A DNA stretch of 64,000 bases from Tenacibaculum holothuriorum (GTDB lineage: Bacteria; Bacteroidota; Bacteroidia; Flavobacteriales; Flavobacteriaceae): positions 62,001-126,000 of the forward strand of contig NZ_LAPZ01000005.1 of NCBI RefSeq assembly GCF_002120225.1. The letters run 5' to 3'. The notes below the pieces were generated by a model that worked only from the letters and a program-made list of their open reading frames with translations, did no database searches and was not told the DNA's origin. Position 1 is the stretch's first letter, and every line of letters begins with the position of its first letter. Below, in pieces: positions 16,089-25,371 of the stretch. The position numbers were made by a program, and so were the translations under genes.

Positions 16089-16096
16089 CTTATTTC

Positions 16097-17989
16097 TTAA
16101 TATAGAACTCTAAACTTAATTGTTCCATCTACATTTTTCAGTTTTGCAACTACATCTTTATCATATTCTTTATCAACATCGGTAATTACATAACCAACTT
16201 TTTCATCGGTAGATAAATACTGCCCAGTGATATTCAATTCGTATTTTGCAAGCACCTTGTTAATCTTTGCCATTACTCCTGGTACATTCTTATGTATATG
16301 TAAGAAACGATGCGCATTATCATGCTTTGGTAATCTTATATTCGGGAAGTTTACTGCGTCTACAGTATTTCCTGAGTTTATATACGCCATAATTTTACCA
16401 GGAACAAAATCTGCAATATCTTTTTGTGCTTCTTCTGTACTTCCTCCAACATGTGGTGTTAAAATTACATTGTCTAATCCTTTTAACTGCGTATAGAATT
16501 CTCCATTCTTTCTTGGCTCTTCAGGATATACATCCACTGCTGCTCCAGCTATCTTACCTGACTTCAAAGCTTCTACTAACGCTTCAATATCAACAACAAA
16601 CCCTCTTGATAAATTTACCAAATGAGCCCCGTCTTTCATCTCAGCAATTTCTTCCTTTCCAATATAGTTTTTGTTTGCTGCATTGTCATCAATATGCAAC
16701 GTCACTACATCAGATAAATTTAAAAGTTCTTTTAAAGTATTTGCTTTGGTAGCATTCCCTAAAGCTAACTTATCTTCCACATCATAATAATATACATCCA
16801 TTCCTAAAGCTTCTGCTAAAACAGACAATTGTTTACCTATGTTACCATATCCAACAATTCCTAATTTCTTACCGCGTACTTCTTTAGAACCTTGAGCTGT
16901 CTTATTCCATTGTCCGTTATGTAATTCTGTACTTCGTTGGAAAACACTTCTCATTAACATAATAATTTCACCAATAGCCAATTCTACTACCGAACGTGTA
17001 TTACTATACGGCGCATTAAATACGACAATTCCATTTTCTTTGGCAGCCTCTAAATCAATCTGCTTCGTTCCAATACAAAAGGCAGAAACCACCATTAATT
17101 TTTCAGCAGCTTCAATTACTTTACGAGTGACTTGAGTTTTTGAACGAATTCCAAGAACGTGTACATCTTTTAATTTTTCTATCAACTCATCTTCGGACAA
17201 GCTTCTAGACACAGTTTCTACTGAAAAGCCATCTCCTGATAATTTCGTAAAGGCATCAGGATGCACATTCTCTAATAATAAAATTTTAATTCTGTGTTTT
17301 GGGTATGATATATTTCTAGGCAATTTGTTAACGTATAAAAATTCATCTAAACTCGGGGTGATATGATCAGCACTCGCTACTGTCTTATCTCTTACTACAT
17401 TTTCTGTATAAGCAAAAAAAGTATCGGCTACTCCAGCTTCTTTAGTTACAGCATCGCTATAACCATCTCCAATTACTTGGATTTCTCCATCTAAATTTAA
17501 GTCTTGTAAACACTCTATTTTTCCATTGTGCTTAGACAATGGATTTTGCGCATCAAAACCTACAATAGCTTCATCTACACCAAACTCAAAAGTATTGGCA
17601 TACACTCTTTCCGAAGGAATATTATATTCCGCTACGATAGGATCTATAAACTCTTTAAATCCTGCGGAAATCACGTAAATATCATCGGAAAAATTTTCGA
17701 AAAACTCTTTATTTCTTTCTATAGAAGAGGAAACATGCTTTTTCAATTCTTCAATTAATAAAGGTAAATCTGATTTCTTTGCATTTAATAATTGAATACG
17801 TTTTTCTAAGGACTGTGGAAAAGAAATTTCTCCATCGATTCCTTGATTCGTAATATCAATTATTTCTCGGATAATCTCTTCCTTTTTAGGGTTACCTGTC
17901 AAGGTAATTTCAGCTAAGACATCTAATGCCTCTACACTGGTTAATGTACTGTCAAAGTCGAATACAAAGTTTCTTTTTTCTGTACTCAT
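16097..17989 (-). CDS. serA: Fused phosphoserine phosphatase-like / D-3-phosphoglycerate dehydrogenase
   Basis: A 630-residue fusion. The N-terminal ~225 residues are a HAD phosphatase of SerB type: FDFDSTLTSVEALD (nucleophile motif), VISAGFKEF (motif II) and VIGDGYSDAVTKEAG (motif III). Residues ~235-540 are 3-phosphoglycerate dehydrogenase: GYGNIGKQLS NAD motif, catalytic Arg in NLSRGFVVD, Glu in VYPEEP and His in LTPHVGGST. The C-terminal ~80 residues form an ACT domain (HKNVPGVMAKINKVLAKYEL) that probably senses serine. Together they cover the first and last steps of serine synthesis in one chain. Similar fusions occur in flavobacteria, as I recall. Confidence 0.9.
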   Translation of the reverse strand: MSTEKRNFVFDFDSTLTSVEALDVLAEITLTGNPKKEEIIREIIDITNQGIDGEISFPQSLEKRIQLLNAKKSDLPLLIEELKKHVSSSIERNKEFFENFSDDIYVISAGFKEFIDPIVAEYNIPSERVYANTFEFGVDEAIVGFDAQNPLSKHNGKIECLQDLNLDGEIQVIGDGYSDAVTKEAGVADTFFAYTENVVRDKTVASADHITPSLDEFLYVNKLPRNISYPKHRIKILLLENVHPDAFTKLSGDGFSVETVSRSLSEDELIEKLKDVHVLGIRSKTQVTRKVIEAAEKLMVVSAFCIGTKQIDLEAAKENGIVVFNAPYSNTRSVVELAIGEIIMLMRSVFQRSTELHNGQWNKTAQGSKEVRGKKLGIVGYGNIGKQLSVLAEALGMDVYYYDVEDKLALGNATKANTLKELLNLSDVVTLHIDDNAANKNYIGKEEIAEMKDGAHLVNLSRGFVVDIEALVEALKSGKIAGAAVDVYPEEPRKNGEFYTQLKGLDNVILTPHVGGSTEEAQKDIADFVPGKIMAYINSGNTVDAVNFPNIRLPKHDNAHRFLHIHKNVPGVMAKINKVLAKYELNITGQYLSTDEKVGYVITDVDKEYDKDVVAKLKNVDGTIKFRVLY

Positions 17990-18119
17990 AATTGTTGTGT
18001 TGTGTTGTTTTTAATAAACCAACTAAAGTACAAAGGTTCTGCTAAAAAAGTATTAGAACCTGATATTTTTTTTCGTTCAGAATATTTAATTACAAAATGT
18101 AAGTTCTACATTAAGAATC

Positions 18120-18935
18120 CTAAAAAACAGAAAGTAAAAACAGCCAAATAATCGGAACAGCTTCTACTATAAAAGAACTGTAATATTTTTTTTGATCCTC
18201 AGTCGCTCTCATTAATAATATTGACAACAAGATAAATATCAAAAAAAAGCTTTTTTTAAATATTGGTTGACTTTGTATAAAGTACTCTAGTAACAAACAA
18301 AATAACAACAACACAAAACCTAGTCTCTTCGTTTTTTGAATTCCTATTTTCTTTGGAATTGTTTGTAAAGAAGCAGCATCATATTTCATATCCCTTATAT
18401 CAAAAGGAAGTATTAATATAATTACCAACATAAATCTTTGAAGAAATAAGAACACTACTTTTTCATTGAAAACACCAAGACTAGCATCGTATAACGGTAA
18501 CAATACCGTTACACTAGCCCAAACAATGGCTACTATTACAATCTTTAAATATCCTATACTTCTTAAGTTTTTTTGAAAACCACCTAAAAACGGTACAGCA
18601 TATAATAGTGTTAACAATCCTAATGGAATAAAAACAAGTAAGGTTTCTATTTTTAATCTACTAGCATAAAAACATGTGAATAGAAAACTAACAAAAGAAA
18701 AAACCTGAATAATTTTCAGATGTCTTGTTAAACCTCGATGATGCAACTTAGCTACTCTTGCATATTTCACAAAATTGTATCCAGTAATTGTACCCAAAAA
18801 AATAAAGTTATTTAAAAATTTGTTGTGTGCCAAGTCAAAATACAGTTCGGTAATCTTCACCAAAGCATATACAGCTATAGCAACGTGAATACTAGCATTT
18901 ATATAAAAGTTGAATACGGCTTTTAAAAGCTTCAT
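18120..18935 (-). CDS. UbiA-superfamily-like membrane protein
   Basis: A 271-residue integral membrane protein with about eight hydrophobic helices. The second Asp-rich motif of UbiA prenyltransferases is present as LPFDIRDMKYD (near residue 180). The first NDxxDxxxD motif is replaced by YNFVKYARV, so normal prenyl diphosphate binding is doubtful. YAVPFLGG matches the UbiA pattern after helix 4. Conserved relatives exist in flavobacteria with no known substrate, from memory. It is a single leftward gene with no partner. Confidence 0.7.
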   Translation of the reverse strand: MKLLKAVFNFYINASIHVAIAVYALVKITELYFDLAHNKFLNNFIFLGTITGYNFVKYARVAKLHHRGLTRHLKIIQVFSFVSFLFTCFYASRLKIETLLVFIPLGLLTLLYAVPFLGGFQKNLRSIGYLKIVIVAIVWASVTVLLPLYDASLGVFNEKVVFLFLQRFMLVIILILPFDIRDMKYDAASLQTIPKKIGIQKTKRLGFVLLLFCLLLEYFIQSQPIFKKSFFLIFILLSILLMRATEDQKKYYSSFIVEAVPIIWLFLLSVF

Positions 18936-19033
18936 AAAACAAAAATAGTTTTTCTGTTTATAACCTTAGTTTTTGGTTAATAAAATATTAGCCTACATTC
19001 AAAATATACAGTATAAAATCGTACAAATTTCAT

Positions 19034-19041
19034 TATTTTTG
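19034..19041 (+). promoter_or_regulatory. Putative -7 box for gcvP
   Basis: TATTTTTG matches the Bacteroidota -7 consensus TAnnTTTG and lies 25 bases before the gcvP ATG. No clear -33 TTG is seen. No glycine riboswitch-like structure was recognised in the leader. Confidence 0.4.
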
Positions 19042-19066
19042 AGCCACTTAAAAACAAACAACACAA

Positions 19067-21922
19067 ATGAACACAAATTCATTTCAATTACGACATATAG
19101 GTCCACGTGAAAAGGATCAAAAGCAAATGCTTGAAACTATTGGGGTAGATAGTTTAGATCAGTTGATTTATGAAACAATCCCTGATGATATTCGATTACA
19201 AAATGAATTAGATTTAGTGCCAGCAATGAGTGAATATGAATACTTAAATCATATCAACGAACTAGGTGCTAAAAACAAAGTATTCAAAAGTTATATAGGA
19301 TTGGGATATCATGAAGCGATTTTACCAAGTGTTATCCAACGAAATATTTTAGAAAATCCAGGATGGTATACAGCCTACACACCTTATCAAGCTGAAATAG
19401 CCCAAGGTCGTTTAGAAGCTTTATTAAATTACCAAACAATGGTTTGCGATTTAACAGGAATGGAGTTAGCCAACGCCTCTTTATTAGATGAAGGAACTGC
19501 TGCAGCAGAAGCTATGGCTTTGTTATTTGACGTTCGTGAAAGAGCTCAGAAAAAAGCAGGGGTAAATAAATTCTTTGTTTCTGAAGAAATTTTACCACAA
19601 ACTTTATCAGTATTACAAACTCGTGCAATTCCAATAGGTATAGAATTGGTGATTGGAAACCATGAAAAATTTGATTTTTCAGAAGATTTCTTTGGGGCTA
19701 TCGTTCAATATCCTGGAAAACATGGACAAGTTTACGATTATACAGAGTTTACTGCTAACTGTAATGCTAGCAACATAAAAGTAGCTGTTGCTGCTGATAT
19801 TTTATCTTTAGTAAACTTAAAAGCTCCAGCTGAATTTGGTGCAGATGTTGTTGTAGGAACTACCCAACGTTTTGGTATTCCTTTAGGTTATGGAGGTCCT
19901 CATGCTGGATATTTTGCTACCAAAGAAGCATACAAACGTAGTATTCCTGGGCGTATTATTGGAGTTACTAAAGATGTAGATGGAGGAAGAGCGTTGCGTA
20001 TGGCTTTACAAACACGTGAACAACATATTAAACGTGAAAAAGCTACTTCGAACATTTGTACAGCTCAAGTATTATTGGCTGTGATGGCTGGAATGTATGC
20101 AGTATACCATGGAAAAAATGGCATTCAGTACATCGCCAATCAAGTACATGCAGCTACAACTACTTTAGCTACTGCTTTAAATCGTTTAGGGTTTAAACAA
20201 AAGAACAGTGCCTATTTCGATACAATTTTAGTAGAAGTTGAAACAAATCAACTACGTCCAGTGGCTGAAGCAAATGGTATTAACTTCAATTATATTGATG
20301 AGCATCATGTTTCTATTTCAGTGAATGAAACTGTAGGTTTAAAAGAAATCAATGCTATTATTGATTGTTTTGAACAAGCTTTTAATATTCAAGACATTAC
20401 CATCACCGAGTTTACAGCTACTGATGTTATTCCTGCGGGTGTAAAAAGAAACACCTCTTTTTTAGACAATGAAGTATTCAATACGTATCAATCAGAAACT
20501 GAAATGATGCGTTATATCAAGAAATTAGAGCGTAAAGATTTAGCATTAAATCATTCTATGATTTCTTTAGGTTCTTGTACTATGAAGTTAAATGCAGCTT
20601 CTGAAATGTTGCCTTTGAGTAATCCGCAATGGGGAAATATTCACCCATTTGTACCCATAGATCAAGCACAAGGGTACCAAGAAGTATTAACTAATTTAGA
20701 GAATCAACTAAACGTAGTTACTGGTTTTGCAGGTACTTCTTTACAACCAAACTCTGGTGCGCAAGGAGAATTTGCTGGTTTAATGGTAATTAGAGCTTAT
20801 CATGAAGCTAATGGAGATACAAATAGAAATATTTGTTTAATTCCTGCATCGGCACACGGTACCAACCCTGCTTCTGCTGTGATGGCGGGAATGAAAGTTG
20901 TAGTAACTAAAACTGACGACAGAGGTAATATCGATGTTGAAGATTTACGTGCTAAAGCTGAAAAACATAAAGAAAACTTAGCGGCTTTAATGGTTACGTA
21001 TCCTTCTACTCACGGAGTTTACGAAAAAGCGATTAAAGAAATTACGCAAATTATACATGACAACGGAGGTCAAGTATATATGGATGGAGCAAACATGAAT
21101 GCTCAAGTTGGCTTAACAAACCCTGCTACTATTGGAGCGGATGTTTGTCACTTGAACTTACACAAAACATTTGCCATTCCACATGGAGGTGGTGGTCCTG
21201 GAGTTGGACCAATTTGTGTAGCACCACAATTAGTTCCATTTTTACCAACCAATCCTGTTGTAACTACTGGAGGAGATCATGCTATTACTGCCATCTCTGC
21301 TGCTCCTTGGGGTTCTGCATTGGCTTGTATTATCTCTTACGGATATATTACTATGTTAGGGGCAGATGGTTTAACCAACTCTACTAAAAATGCCATATTA
21401 AATGCAAATTATATGAAAGAGCGTTTACATGGTCATTTTGATACATTATACACTGGTGAAATGAATCGTGCTGCTCATGAAATGATTTTAGACTGTCGTG
21501 AGTTTAAGAAAAACGGAATTGAAGTTGTAGATATTGCAAAACGTTTAATGGATTATGGTTTCCATGCACCAACAGTTTCTTTCCCAGTTGCAGGAACTAT
21601 TATGGTTGAACCTACAGAATCTGAAAGTGTTGCTGAATTAGATCGTTTTTGTGACGCTTTAATTTCTATTAGAAAAGAGATTGAAAATGCTTCAAAAGAC
21701 GATAATAATAATATTTTAAAGAATGCTCCACATACGCAAGAAATGTTAACTGCTGATGAATGGAACTTGCCATACACTCGTAAACAAGCAGCATTTCCTT
21801 TAGATTATATTGCAGATAATAAATTCTGGCCATCAGTACGTCGTGTAGATGATGCGTTTGGAGACAGAAACTTAATTTGTTCTTGTAATCCTATTGAAGA
21901 TTATATAGAAGCAGAAGCTTAA
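19067..21922 (+). CDS. gcvP: Glycine dehydrogenase (aminomethyl-transferring), glycine cleavage P protein
   Basis: A 951-residue PLP enzyme, the full-length single-chain P protein that decarboxylates glycine and loads the aminomethyl group onto lipoyl-GcvH. The N-terminal half starts [13 protein letters not shown] and contains [20 protein letters not shown]. The C-terminal half holds the PLP Lys in [20 protein letters not shown]. The rest of the cleavage system (gcvT, gcvH) is not in the window, as is common in Bacteroidota. It is close to the serine synthesis gene, linked by one-carbon metabolism, but on the other strand. Confidence 0.97.
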   Translation: MNTNSFQLRHIGPREKDQKQMLETIGVDSLDQLIYETIPDDIRLQNELDLVPAMSEYEYLNHINELGAKNKVFKSYIGLGYHEAILPSVIQRNILENPGWYTAYTPYQAEIAQGRLEALLNYQTMVCDLTGMELANASLLDEGTAAAEAMALLFDVRERAQKKAGVNKFFVSEEILPQTLSVLQTRAIPIGIELVIGNHEKFDFSEDFFGAIVQYPGKHGQVYDYTEFTANCNASNIKVAVAADILSLVNLKAPAEFGADVVVGTTQRFGIPLGYGGPHAGYFATKEAYKRSIPGRIIGVTKDVDGGRALRMALQTREQHIKREKATSNICTAQVLLAVMAGMYAVYHGKNGIQYIANQVHAATTTLATALNRLGFKQKNSAYFDTILVEVETNQLRPVAEANGINFNYIDEHHVSISVNETVGLKEINAIIDCFEQAFNIQDITITEFTATDVIPAGVKRNTSFLDNEVFNTYQSETEMMRYIKKLERKDLALNHSMISLGSCTMKLNAASEMLPLSNPQWGNIHPFVPIDQAQGYQEVLTNLENQLNVVTGFAGTSLQPNSGAQGEFAGLMVIRAYHEANGDTNRNICLIPASAHGTNPASAVMAGMKVVVTKTDDRGNIDVEDLRAKAEKHKENLAALMVTYPSTHGVYEKAIKEITQIIHDNGGQVYMDGANMNAQVGLTNPATIGADVCHLNLHKTFAIPHGGGGPGVGPICVAPQLVPFLPTNPVVTTGGDHAITAISAAPWGSALACIISYGYITMLGADGLTNSTKNAILNANYMKERLHGHFDTLYTGEMNRAAHEMILDCREFKKNGIEVVDIAKRLMDYGFHAPTVSFPVAGTIMVEPTESESVAELDRFCDALISIRKEIENASKDDNNNILKNAPHTQEMLTADEWNLPYTRKQAAFPLDYIADNKFWPSVRRVDDAFGDRNLICSCNPIEDYIEAEA

Positions 21923-21943
21923 AAAAATTTATATAACTTTTTT

Positions 21944-21969
21944 AAAACCTTACCTTTTGGTGAGGTTTT
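21944..21969 (+). terminator. Terminator after gcvP
   Basis: AAAACCTTACC pairs with GGTGAGGTTTT across a TTTT loop, with one G:U pair, followed by T residues. Confidence 0.75.
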
Positions 21970-22021
21970 TTTATCCCCTTTTTTCATTTTTTAAAAATAT
22001 TTTCAGATTATTTTTTATTAA

Positions 22022-22043
22022 TTAGGAATCCTAACTATATTTG
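22022..22043 (+). promoter_or_regulatory. Operator overlapping promoter of the thioredoxin-like gene
   Basis: TTAGGAATCCTAA (22022-22034) is a 13-bp palindrome. On the opposite strand, with flanks, it reads GTTAGGATTCCTAAT, which matches 13 of 15 bases of the palindrome before the MarR gene. A perfect -7 box TATATTTG (22036-22043) starts two bases later, so a bound repressor would block transcription. Confidence 0.7.
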
Positions 22044-22082
22044 TATCGGTAATAATACCAAAAGAATTTTAATTTAATAAAA

Positions 22083-22316
22083 ATGGGAAAATCAATTTTT
22101 TATCATGCGGGTTGTCCAGTTTGTATTAGTGCAGAACACGACATTCTACACCTTATCGGTGAAGATAAGGTAGAAATTATTCACATAGGTGAAGATCGTT
22201 CTAAAATATCAACTGCCGAAAACTCAGGAGTAAAGTCGGTACCTGCTCTAGTAACTCCAAACGGAAATGTTTTGCATATTAACTTTGGTGCATCAATAGA
22301 AGATGTAAAGGGTTAA
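22083..22316 (+). CDS. Thioredoxin-like small protein
   Basis: A 77-residue soluble protein of thioredoxin/glutaredoxin fold. It has an N-terminal redox motif AGCPVC (Cys residues 10 and 13) and a cis-Pro loop KSVPALVTPNGNV. It is too small for a full thioredoxin and resembles mini-redoxins. It is probably regulated with the following MarR gene, since both promoters carry the same 15-bp palindrome. The target protein or metal is unknown. Confidence 0.75.
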   Translation: MGKSIFYHAGCPVCISAEHDILHLIGEDKVEIIHIGEDRSKISTAENSGVKSVPALVTPNGNVLHINFGASIEDVKG

Positions 22317-22321
22317 TATTT

Positions 22322-22364
22322 TTTTGCTTCACATAGTTAGGATTACTAACTTTGTGAAGCAAAA
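22322..22364 (+). promoter_or_regulatory. 43-bp dyad combining terminator, operator and MarR promoter
   Basis: An almost perfect inverted repeat centred on 22343. The outer arms are TTTTGCTTCACA and TGTGAAGCAAAA. The inner operator is GTTAG-GATTA-CTAAC. One mismatch separates inner and outer arms. The dyad contains a promoter: TTTG at 22323-22326, a 20-bp spacer, then TAACTTTG at 22347-22354. Read from the thioredoxin-like gene, the same sequence is a hairpin followed by AAAATTTTT, which may end that transcript. Confidence 0.65.
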
Positions 22365-22372
22365 TTTTTACT

Positions 22373-22975
22373 ATGTCATCATTCAACCTTAAAAAACAAG
22401 AAAATAATATTGATTATAAAATAGTTGTCGCTTTGGAACGCATTTCTGAAGCTTTTAAAGTATTACTTTGGAAAGAAAGTAAAGAGAATTCATTGAGTCC
22501 TATTCAAATTCAAATCCTTATTTTTTTACTATTTCATTCAGAAGAAAAGTGTAAAGTAAGTTATTTAGCTAATGAGTTTAATCTTACAAAGGCTACTATT
22601 AGTGATAGTATTAGAGTGCTTCATAAAAAAGAGTTAATTACAAAAATATATAGTGAAACGGATAGTAGAAGTTATACCATTCAGTTAAGTTCTAAGGGAA
22701 GGAAAATAGCAGAAAAGTCGGCATATTTTACATCTTCGATTGAAAAACCAATTCAACAATTTTCAAAAGAACAAAAAGAAATCGTTTTCAGCAGTCTTGT
22801 ACAAATGATTAAGAGTTTGAATACTTCTGGTGTAATAACATTGCAACGCATGTGTTTTACTTGTACAAATTATAAGCTTCAAAACAACCAGCATTTTTGT
22901 TCTTTATTACAATCTAATCTTCATGATTCTGAATTAAGAATAGACTGTCAAGATCATGTTTTAAAAGTATCATAA
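22373..22975 (+). CDS. MarR-family regulator with cysteine-rich C-terminal tail
   Basis: A 200-residue protein. Residues ~20-125 form a MarR winged HTH (FKVLLWKESKENSLSPIQIQ, FNLTKATISDSIRVLHKKEL, DSRSYTIQLSSKGR). The last ~40 residues hold Cys161, Cys164, Cys176 and Cys192 (MCFTCTNYKL ... HFC ... RIDCQDH), a pattern suited to binding zinc or an iron-sulfur cluster, or to redox switching. The palindrome in its own promoter and before the thioredoxin-like gene is the likely binding site. It begins a rightward run with the AAA-GGCT fusion (3-base gap) and yggS. Confidence 0.85.
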   Translation: MSSFNLKKQENNIDYKIVVALERISEAFKVLLWKESKENSLSPIQIQILIFLLFHSEEKCKVSYLANEFNLTKATISDSIRVLHKKELITKIYSETDSRSYTIQLSSKGRKIAEKSAYFTSSIEKPIQQFSKEQKEIVFSSLVQMIKSLNTSGVITLQRMCFTCTNYKLQNNQHFCSLLQSNLHDSELRIDCQDHVLKVS

Positions 22976-22978
22976 GCT

Positions 22979-24019
22979 ATGAGTTCTAAAAATATAACTA
23001 TTCGATCAAAAGAAGCTCCTCTTACTTTAGATAAAATCCATTTAAGCAATCAAAATCAAGAGGCTACCAATCAACTATTAGATGAGTTTACCTACTATTC
23101 GGCTTTAAAAAAATATAGTTTACCTATAAATAATAAGATTCTATTTCACGGTCATACAGGTTGCGGAAAAACAGCTACAGCAAGAGCAATTAGCAAAGCT
23201 CTTAATAAAGAAATCTTCGTCTTAAACTTAGGAAATTTTGTTTCTTCAAAACTTGGTGAAACTTCTAAAAATATTGCTGAAATTTTTAAAAGAGCTTCTC
23301 TTGAAAAAGCAATCCTTTTTATTGATGAGTTTGATTTTATAGGGAAAACTCGTGATTACGATACTAAAGATTCTGGAGAAATGAAACGTTTGGTAAATAC
23401 CGTAATTCAACAAATTGACCATCTAAATAATGATACTTTATTAATAGCTGCTACTAATTATGTTGAGGTTATAGATACTGCTCTTTTAAGAAGATTTGAA
23501 GTTCAATTAAAATTCGACTTACCTAAAAACAATGAGCTTGACATTTATTATGATGAATTAGTAGCTAAATTTCCTAAAGAATTTCAAAACATAAAAAGAA
23601 GTTATAACATTTCTTATGCTGAGGCTAAGAACTTTACTTTAAAACAAATAAAGAAAAAAGTAATTGATGTAGAAAAATCAAAAACTACACATCTTTTATT
23701 TTCTTACGGAACATTACAATTAGAAAAAGTTCAGAAAGAAACTTATGGTCGATTATTACATGGAAAAGAAGATATTTTAAAAAACTATACAGTACAAAAT
23801 CTTGAAATAAATAACAAAGAGGTATTGGATAGAAGTGGACAAAAATTCCATCCAATTGCTATTAAAACCAACCAATCAAAAGACAAAATTACTGGGACTA
23901 TTTTTGAAATATCTGAACAAGAATTAATAGAAACAGATAAATATGAAGTAGATGCTTACCAAAGGGTTTTAGAAACTTTTGTTTCTGGAAAAAAAGCATG
24001 GATTTATATTGCTAAATAA
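22979..24019 (+). CDS. AAA ATPase fused to a gamma-glutamylcyclotransferase-like domain
   Basis: A 346-residue two-domain protein. Residues ~45-230 are an AAA+ module: Walker A GHTGCGKT (58-65), Walker B AILFIDEFD (111-119), sensor Asn160 in LLIAATN, and Arg171/Arg172 in LLRRFEVQLKF as possible Arg fingers. Residues ~238-346 are GGCT/AIG2-like: HLLFSYGTLQ with the YGTL substrate loop (243-246), ITGTIFEIS, and TDKYEVDAYQR with the expected catalytic Glu323. GGCT enzymes release 5-oxoproline from gamma-glutamyl compounds. The gene follows the MarR gene by 3 bases and precedes yggS by 9. There is no sign of a sequencing frameshift joining two genes. Confidence 0.82.
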   Translation: MSSKNITIRSKEAPLTLDKIHLSNQNQEATNQLLDEFTYYSALKKYSLPINNKILFHGHTGCGKTATARAISKALNKEIFVLNLGNFVSSKLGETSKNIAEIFKRASLEKAILFIDEFDFIGKTRDYDTKDSGEMKRLVNTVIQQIDHLNNDTLLIAATNYVEVIDTALLRRFEVQLKFDLPKNNELDIYYDELVAKFPKEFQNIKRSYNISYAEAKNFTLKQIKKKVIDVEKSKTTHLLFSYGTLQLEKVQKETYGRLLHGKEDILKNYTVQNLEINNKEVLDRSGQKFHPIAIKTNQSKDKITGTIFEISEQELIETDKYEVDAYQRVLETFVSGKKAWIYIAK

Positions 24020-24028
24020 AATTGTAGA

Positions 24029-24763
24029 ATGTCTGAAACAATCATACAAAACCTAAGAACAATTCAACAACGAATTAAAAATGCTTGTATTAAATCTAAC
24101 AGAGATATAAATGACGTTAAATTACTACTTGCTACCAAAACTGTAGATGCTAACCGTATTAAAATTGCTATTGAAAAAGGCGAAACACTTATTGGTGAAA
24201 ACAAAGTACAAGAAGTAAAACAAAAATATGATGAACTTAAAAACACCTCACATCAAAAACATTTTATTGGGCATCTTCAAACTAATAAAATAAAAGAAAT
24301 TCTCAAGTACAATGTTTCATGTATTCAATCTTTGGACAGAATTTCACTAGCAGAAAAACTACAAAAAAGGTTGGAGTTTGAAGATAAAACTATCAATGCC
24401 TTTATGCAAGTAAACACTTCGGCTGAAGAAAGTAAATTTGGAGTTACCCCAAATGAAGCTGTGAACTTAGTAAAAGAACTAGCTAATTTTGATAGAATTC
24501 ATATTAAAGGTTTAATGACCATAGGTCTTTTTAGTGCTGATGAGGAAAAAGTAAGAACATGTTTTAAATTATTAAAATCAATTCAACAAGAAATAATTGC
24601 TAAAAACATTCCAAATATAGAAATGAAAGAACTTTCTATGGGAATGAGTGGTGATTTAGAAATTGCTATTGAGGAAGGTGCTACTATTGTTAGGGTAGGA
24701 ACAGCTATTTTTGGAGAGAGAATATATCCTGATAGTTACTATTGGAACGAGAAAATAAGCTAA
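24029..24763 (+). CDS. YggS/PLPBP-family pyridoxal phosphate-binding protein
   Basis: A 244-residue alanine-racemase-like TIM-barrel protein. The PLP Lys is in LLLATKTVD, followed by [40 protein letters not shown] and the phosphate loop [29 protein letters not shown]. The family maintains PLP homeostasis and amino-acid balance and has no known catalysis. It is last in the MarR/AAA-GGCT run and ends at a strong terminator. Confidence 0.92.
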   Translation: MSETIIQNLRTIQQRIKNACIKSNRDINDVKLLLATKTVDANRIKIAIEKGETLIGENKVQEVKQKYDELKNTSHQKHFIGHLQTNKIKEILKYNVSCIQSLDRISLAEKLQKRLEFEDKTINAFMQVNTSAEESKFGVTPNEAVNLVKELANFDRIHIKGLMTIGLFSADEEKVRTCFKLLKSIQQEIIAKNIPNIEMKELSMGMSGDLEIAIEEGATIVRVGTAIFGERIYPDSYYWNEKIS

Positions 24764-24787
24764 GTTTATAAGCAATACTATTTTAAT

Positions 24788-24819
24788 AAAAAACCACTCT
24801 AAAATTAGAGTGGTTTTTT
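24788..24819. terminator. Bidirectional terminator after yggS
   Basis: AAAAAACCACTCTAA (24788-24802) pairs perfectly with TTAGAGTGGTTTTTT (24805-24819). It separates the rightward yggS gene from a leftward gene that ends a few bases away. Confidence 0.85.
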
Positions 24820-24822
24820 ATT

Positions 24823-25107
24823 TTAAGCTACCGCTACTATGTCTCCAAACGGAACAACGGTATCGTTTTTAATAATAATTCCTTTTTCAGAGATTGTCCA
24901 TACTGAGGTTTCAATTTTATGCAATCCAGAATTGTCTGTTACATAAATTTTCAACATTTCTCGGTTAGAGTTTTCAAGAAAAAAAGCTCTTTTAAACTTT
25001 AACAATTCATTTACCTGATCTATCCTTTGATCTAAAACATTAATTTTCGGAAATTTTAGAGCCCTTTCATGCTCTCTCTCATCTACATTTACCTTTTTTA
25101 AAAACAT
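24823..25107 (-). CDS. Conserved hypothetical protein
   Basis: A 94-residue soluble protein. A charged N-terminus (NVDEREHERALKFPKINVLD) is followed by a helical part (QRIDQVNELLKFKRAFFLEN) and a beta-rich C-terminus (IYVTDNSGLHKIETSVWTIS). Very similar short proteins appear to be conserved in Flavobacteriia, from memory; no function is known. It is transcribed leftward out of the AT-rich intergenic region that contains DnaA-box-like words. Confidence 0.75.
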   Translation of the reverse strand: MFLKKVNVDEREHERALKFPKINVLDQRIDQVNELLKFKRAFFLENSNREMLKIYVTDNSGLHKIETSVWTISEKGIIIKNDTVVPFGDIVAVA

Positions 25108-25194
25108 ATTATTGGGGGTTTAGGGGTTATTCAAAATAAATCATTAGCAATAAACAGCACTAAATCAATAATTTGAATTGGCTAAAATAAGCAA

Positions 25195-25318
25195 TTATCA
25201 ACAATTGTTAATAATTTTATTTATTTTTTGTTGATAAAGTCAACTTTAAAACAACAAACTCATTATCACCAACTTATCACAAACTATCCAATAAATCTAA
25301 AAGTTAAACTTATCTATA
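25195..25318. other. Cluster of DnaA-box-like words in an AT-rich gap
   Basis: The 315-bp gap 25108-25422 has no gene. It contains TTATCAACA (25195-25203), TGTTAATAA (25206-25214), TGTTGATAA (25229-25237, the reverse complement of TTATCAACA), TTATCACCA (25263-25271), TTATCACAA (25274-25282) and TTATCTATA (25310-25318). Two are one mismatch from TTATCCACA, but no exact box is present. The first two form an imperfect 22-bp palindrome. This could be a replication-related or regulatory region; an AT-rich background can also produce such words. Confidence 0.3.
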
Positions 25319-25337
25319 AATAAAACTTATAAACAAA

Positions 25338-25371
25338 AAAAAGGAGAAAAACTTTAATTTTCCTCCTTTTT
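25338..25371 (-). terminator. Terminator after the ABC-F gene
   Basis: AAAAAGGAG (25338-25346) pairs with CTCCTTTTT (25363-25371), with A and T runs beside the loop extending the stem. It is 50 bases downstream of the leftward ABC-F gene. Confidence 0.65.

Noticed and set aside
18936..19066. Possible glycine riboswitch before gcvP
   Set aside because: The leader is short and AT-rich, and the conserved glycine aptamer cores were not found.
25195..25318. Firm call of a chromosomal origin
   Set aside because: No exact TTATCCACA box and no skew data; AT-rich DNA yields such words easily, so it is listed only as a weak candidate.
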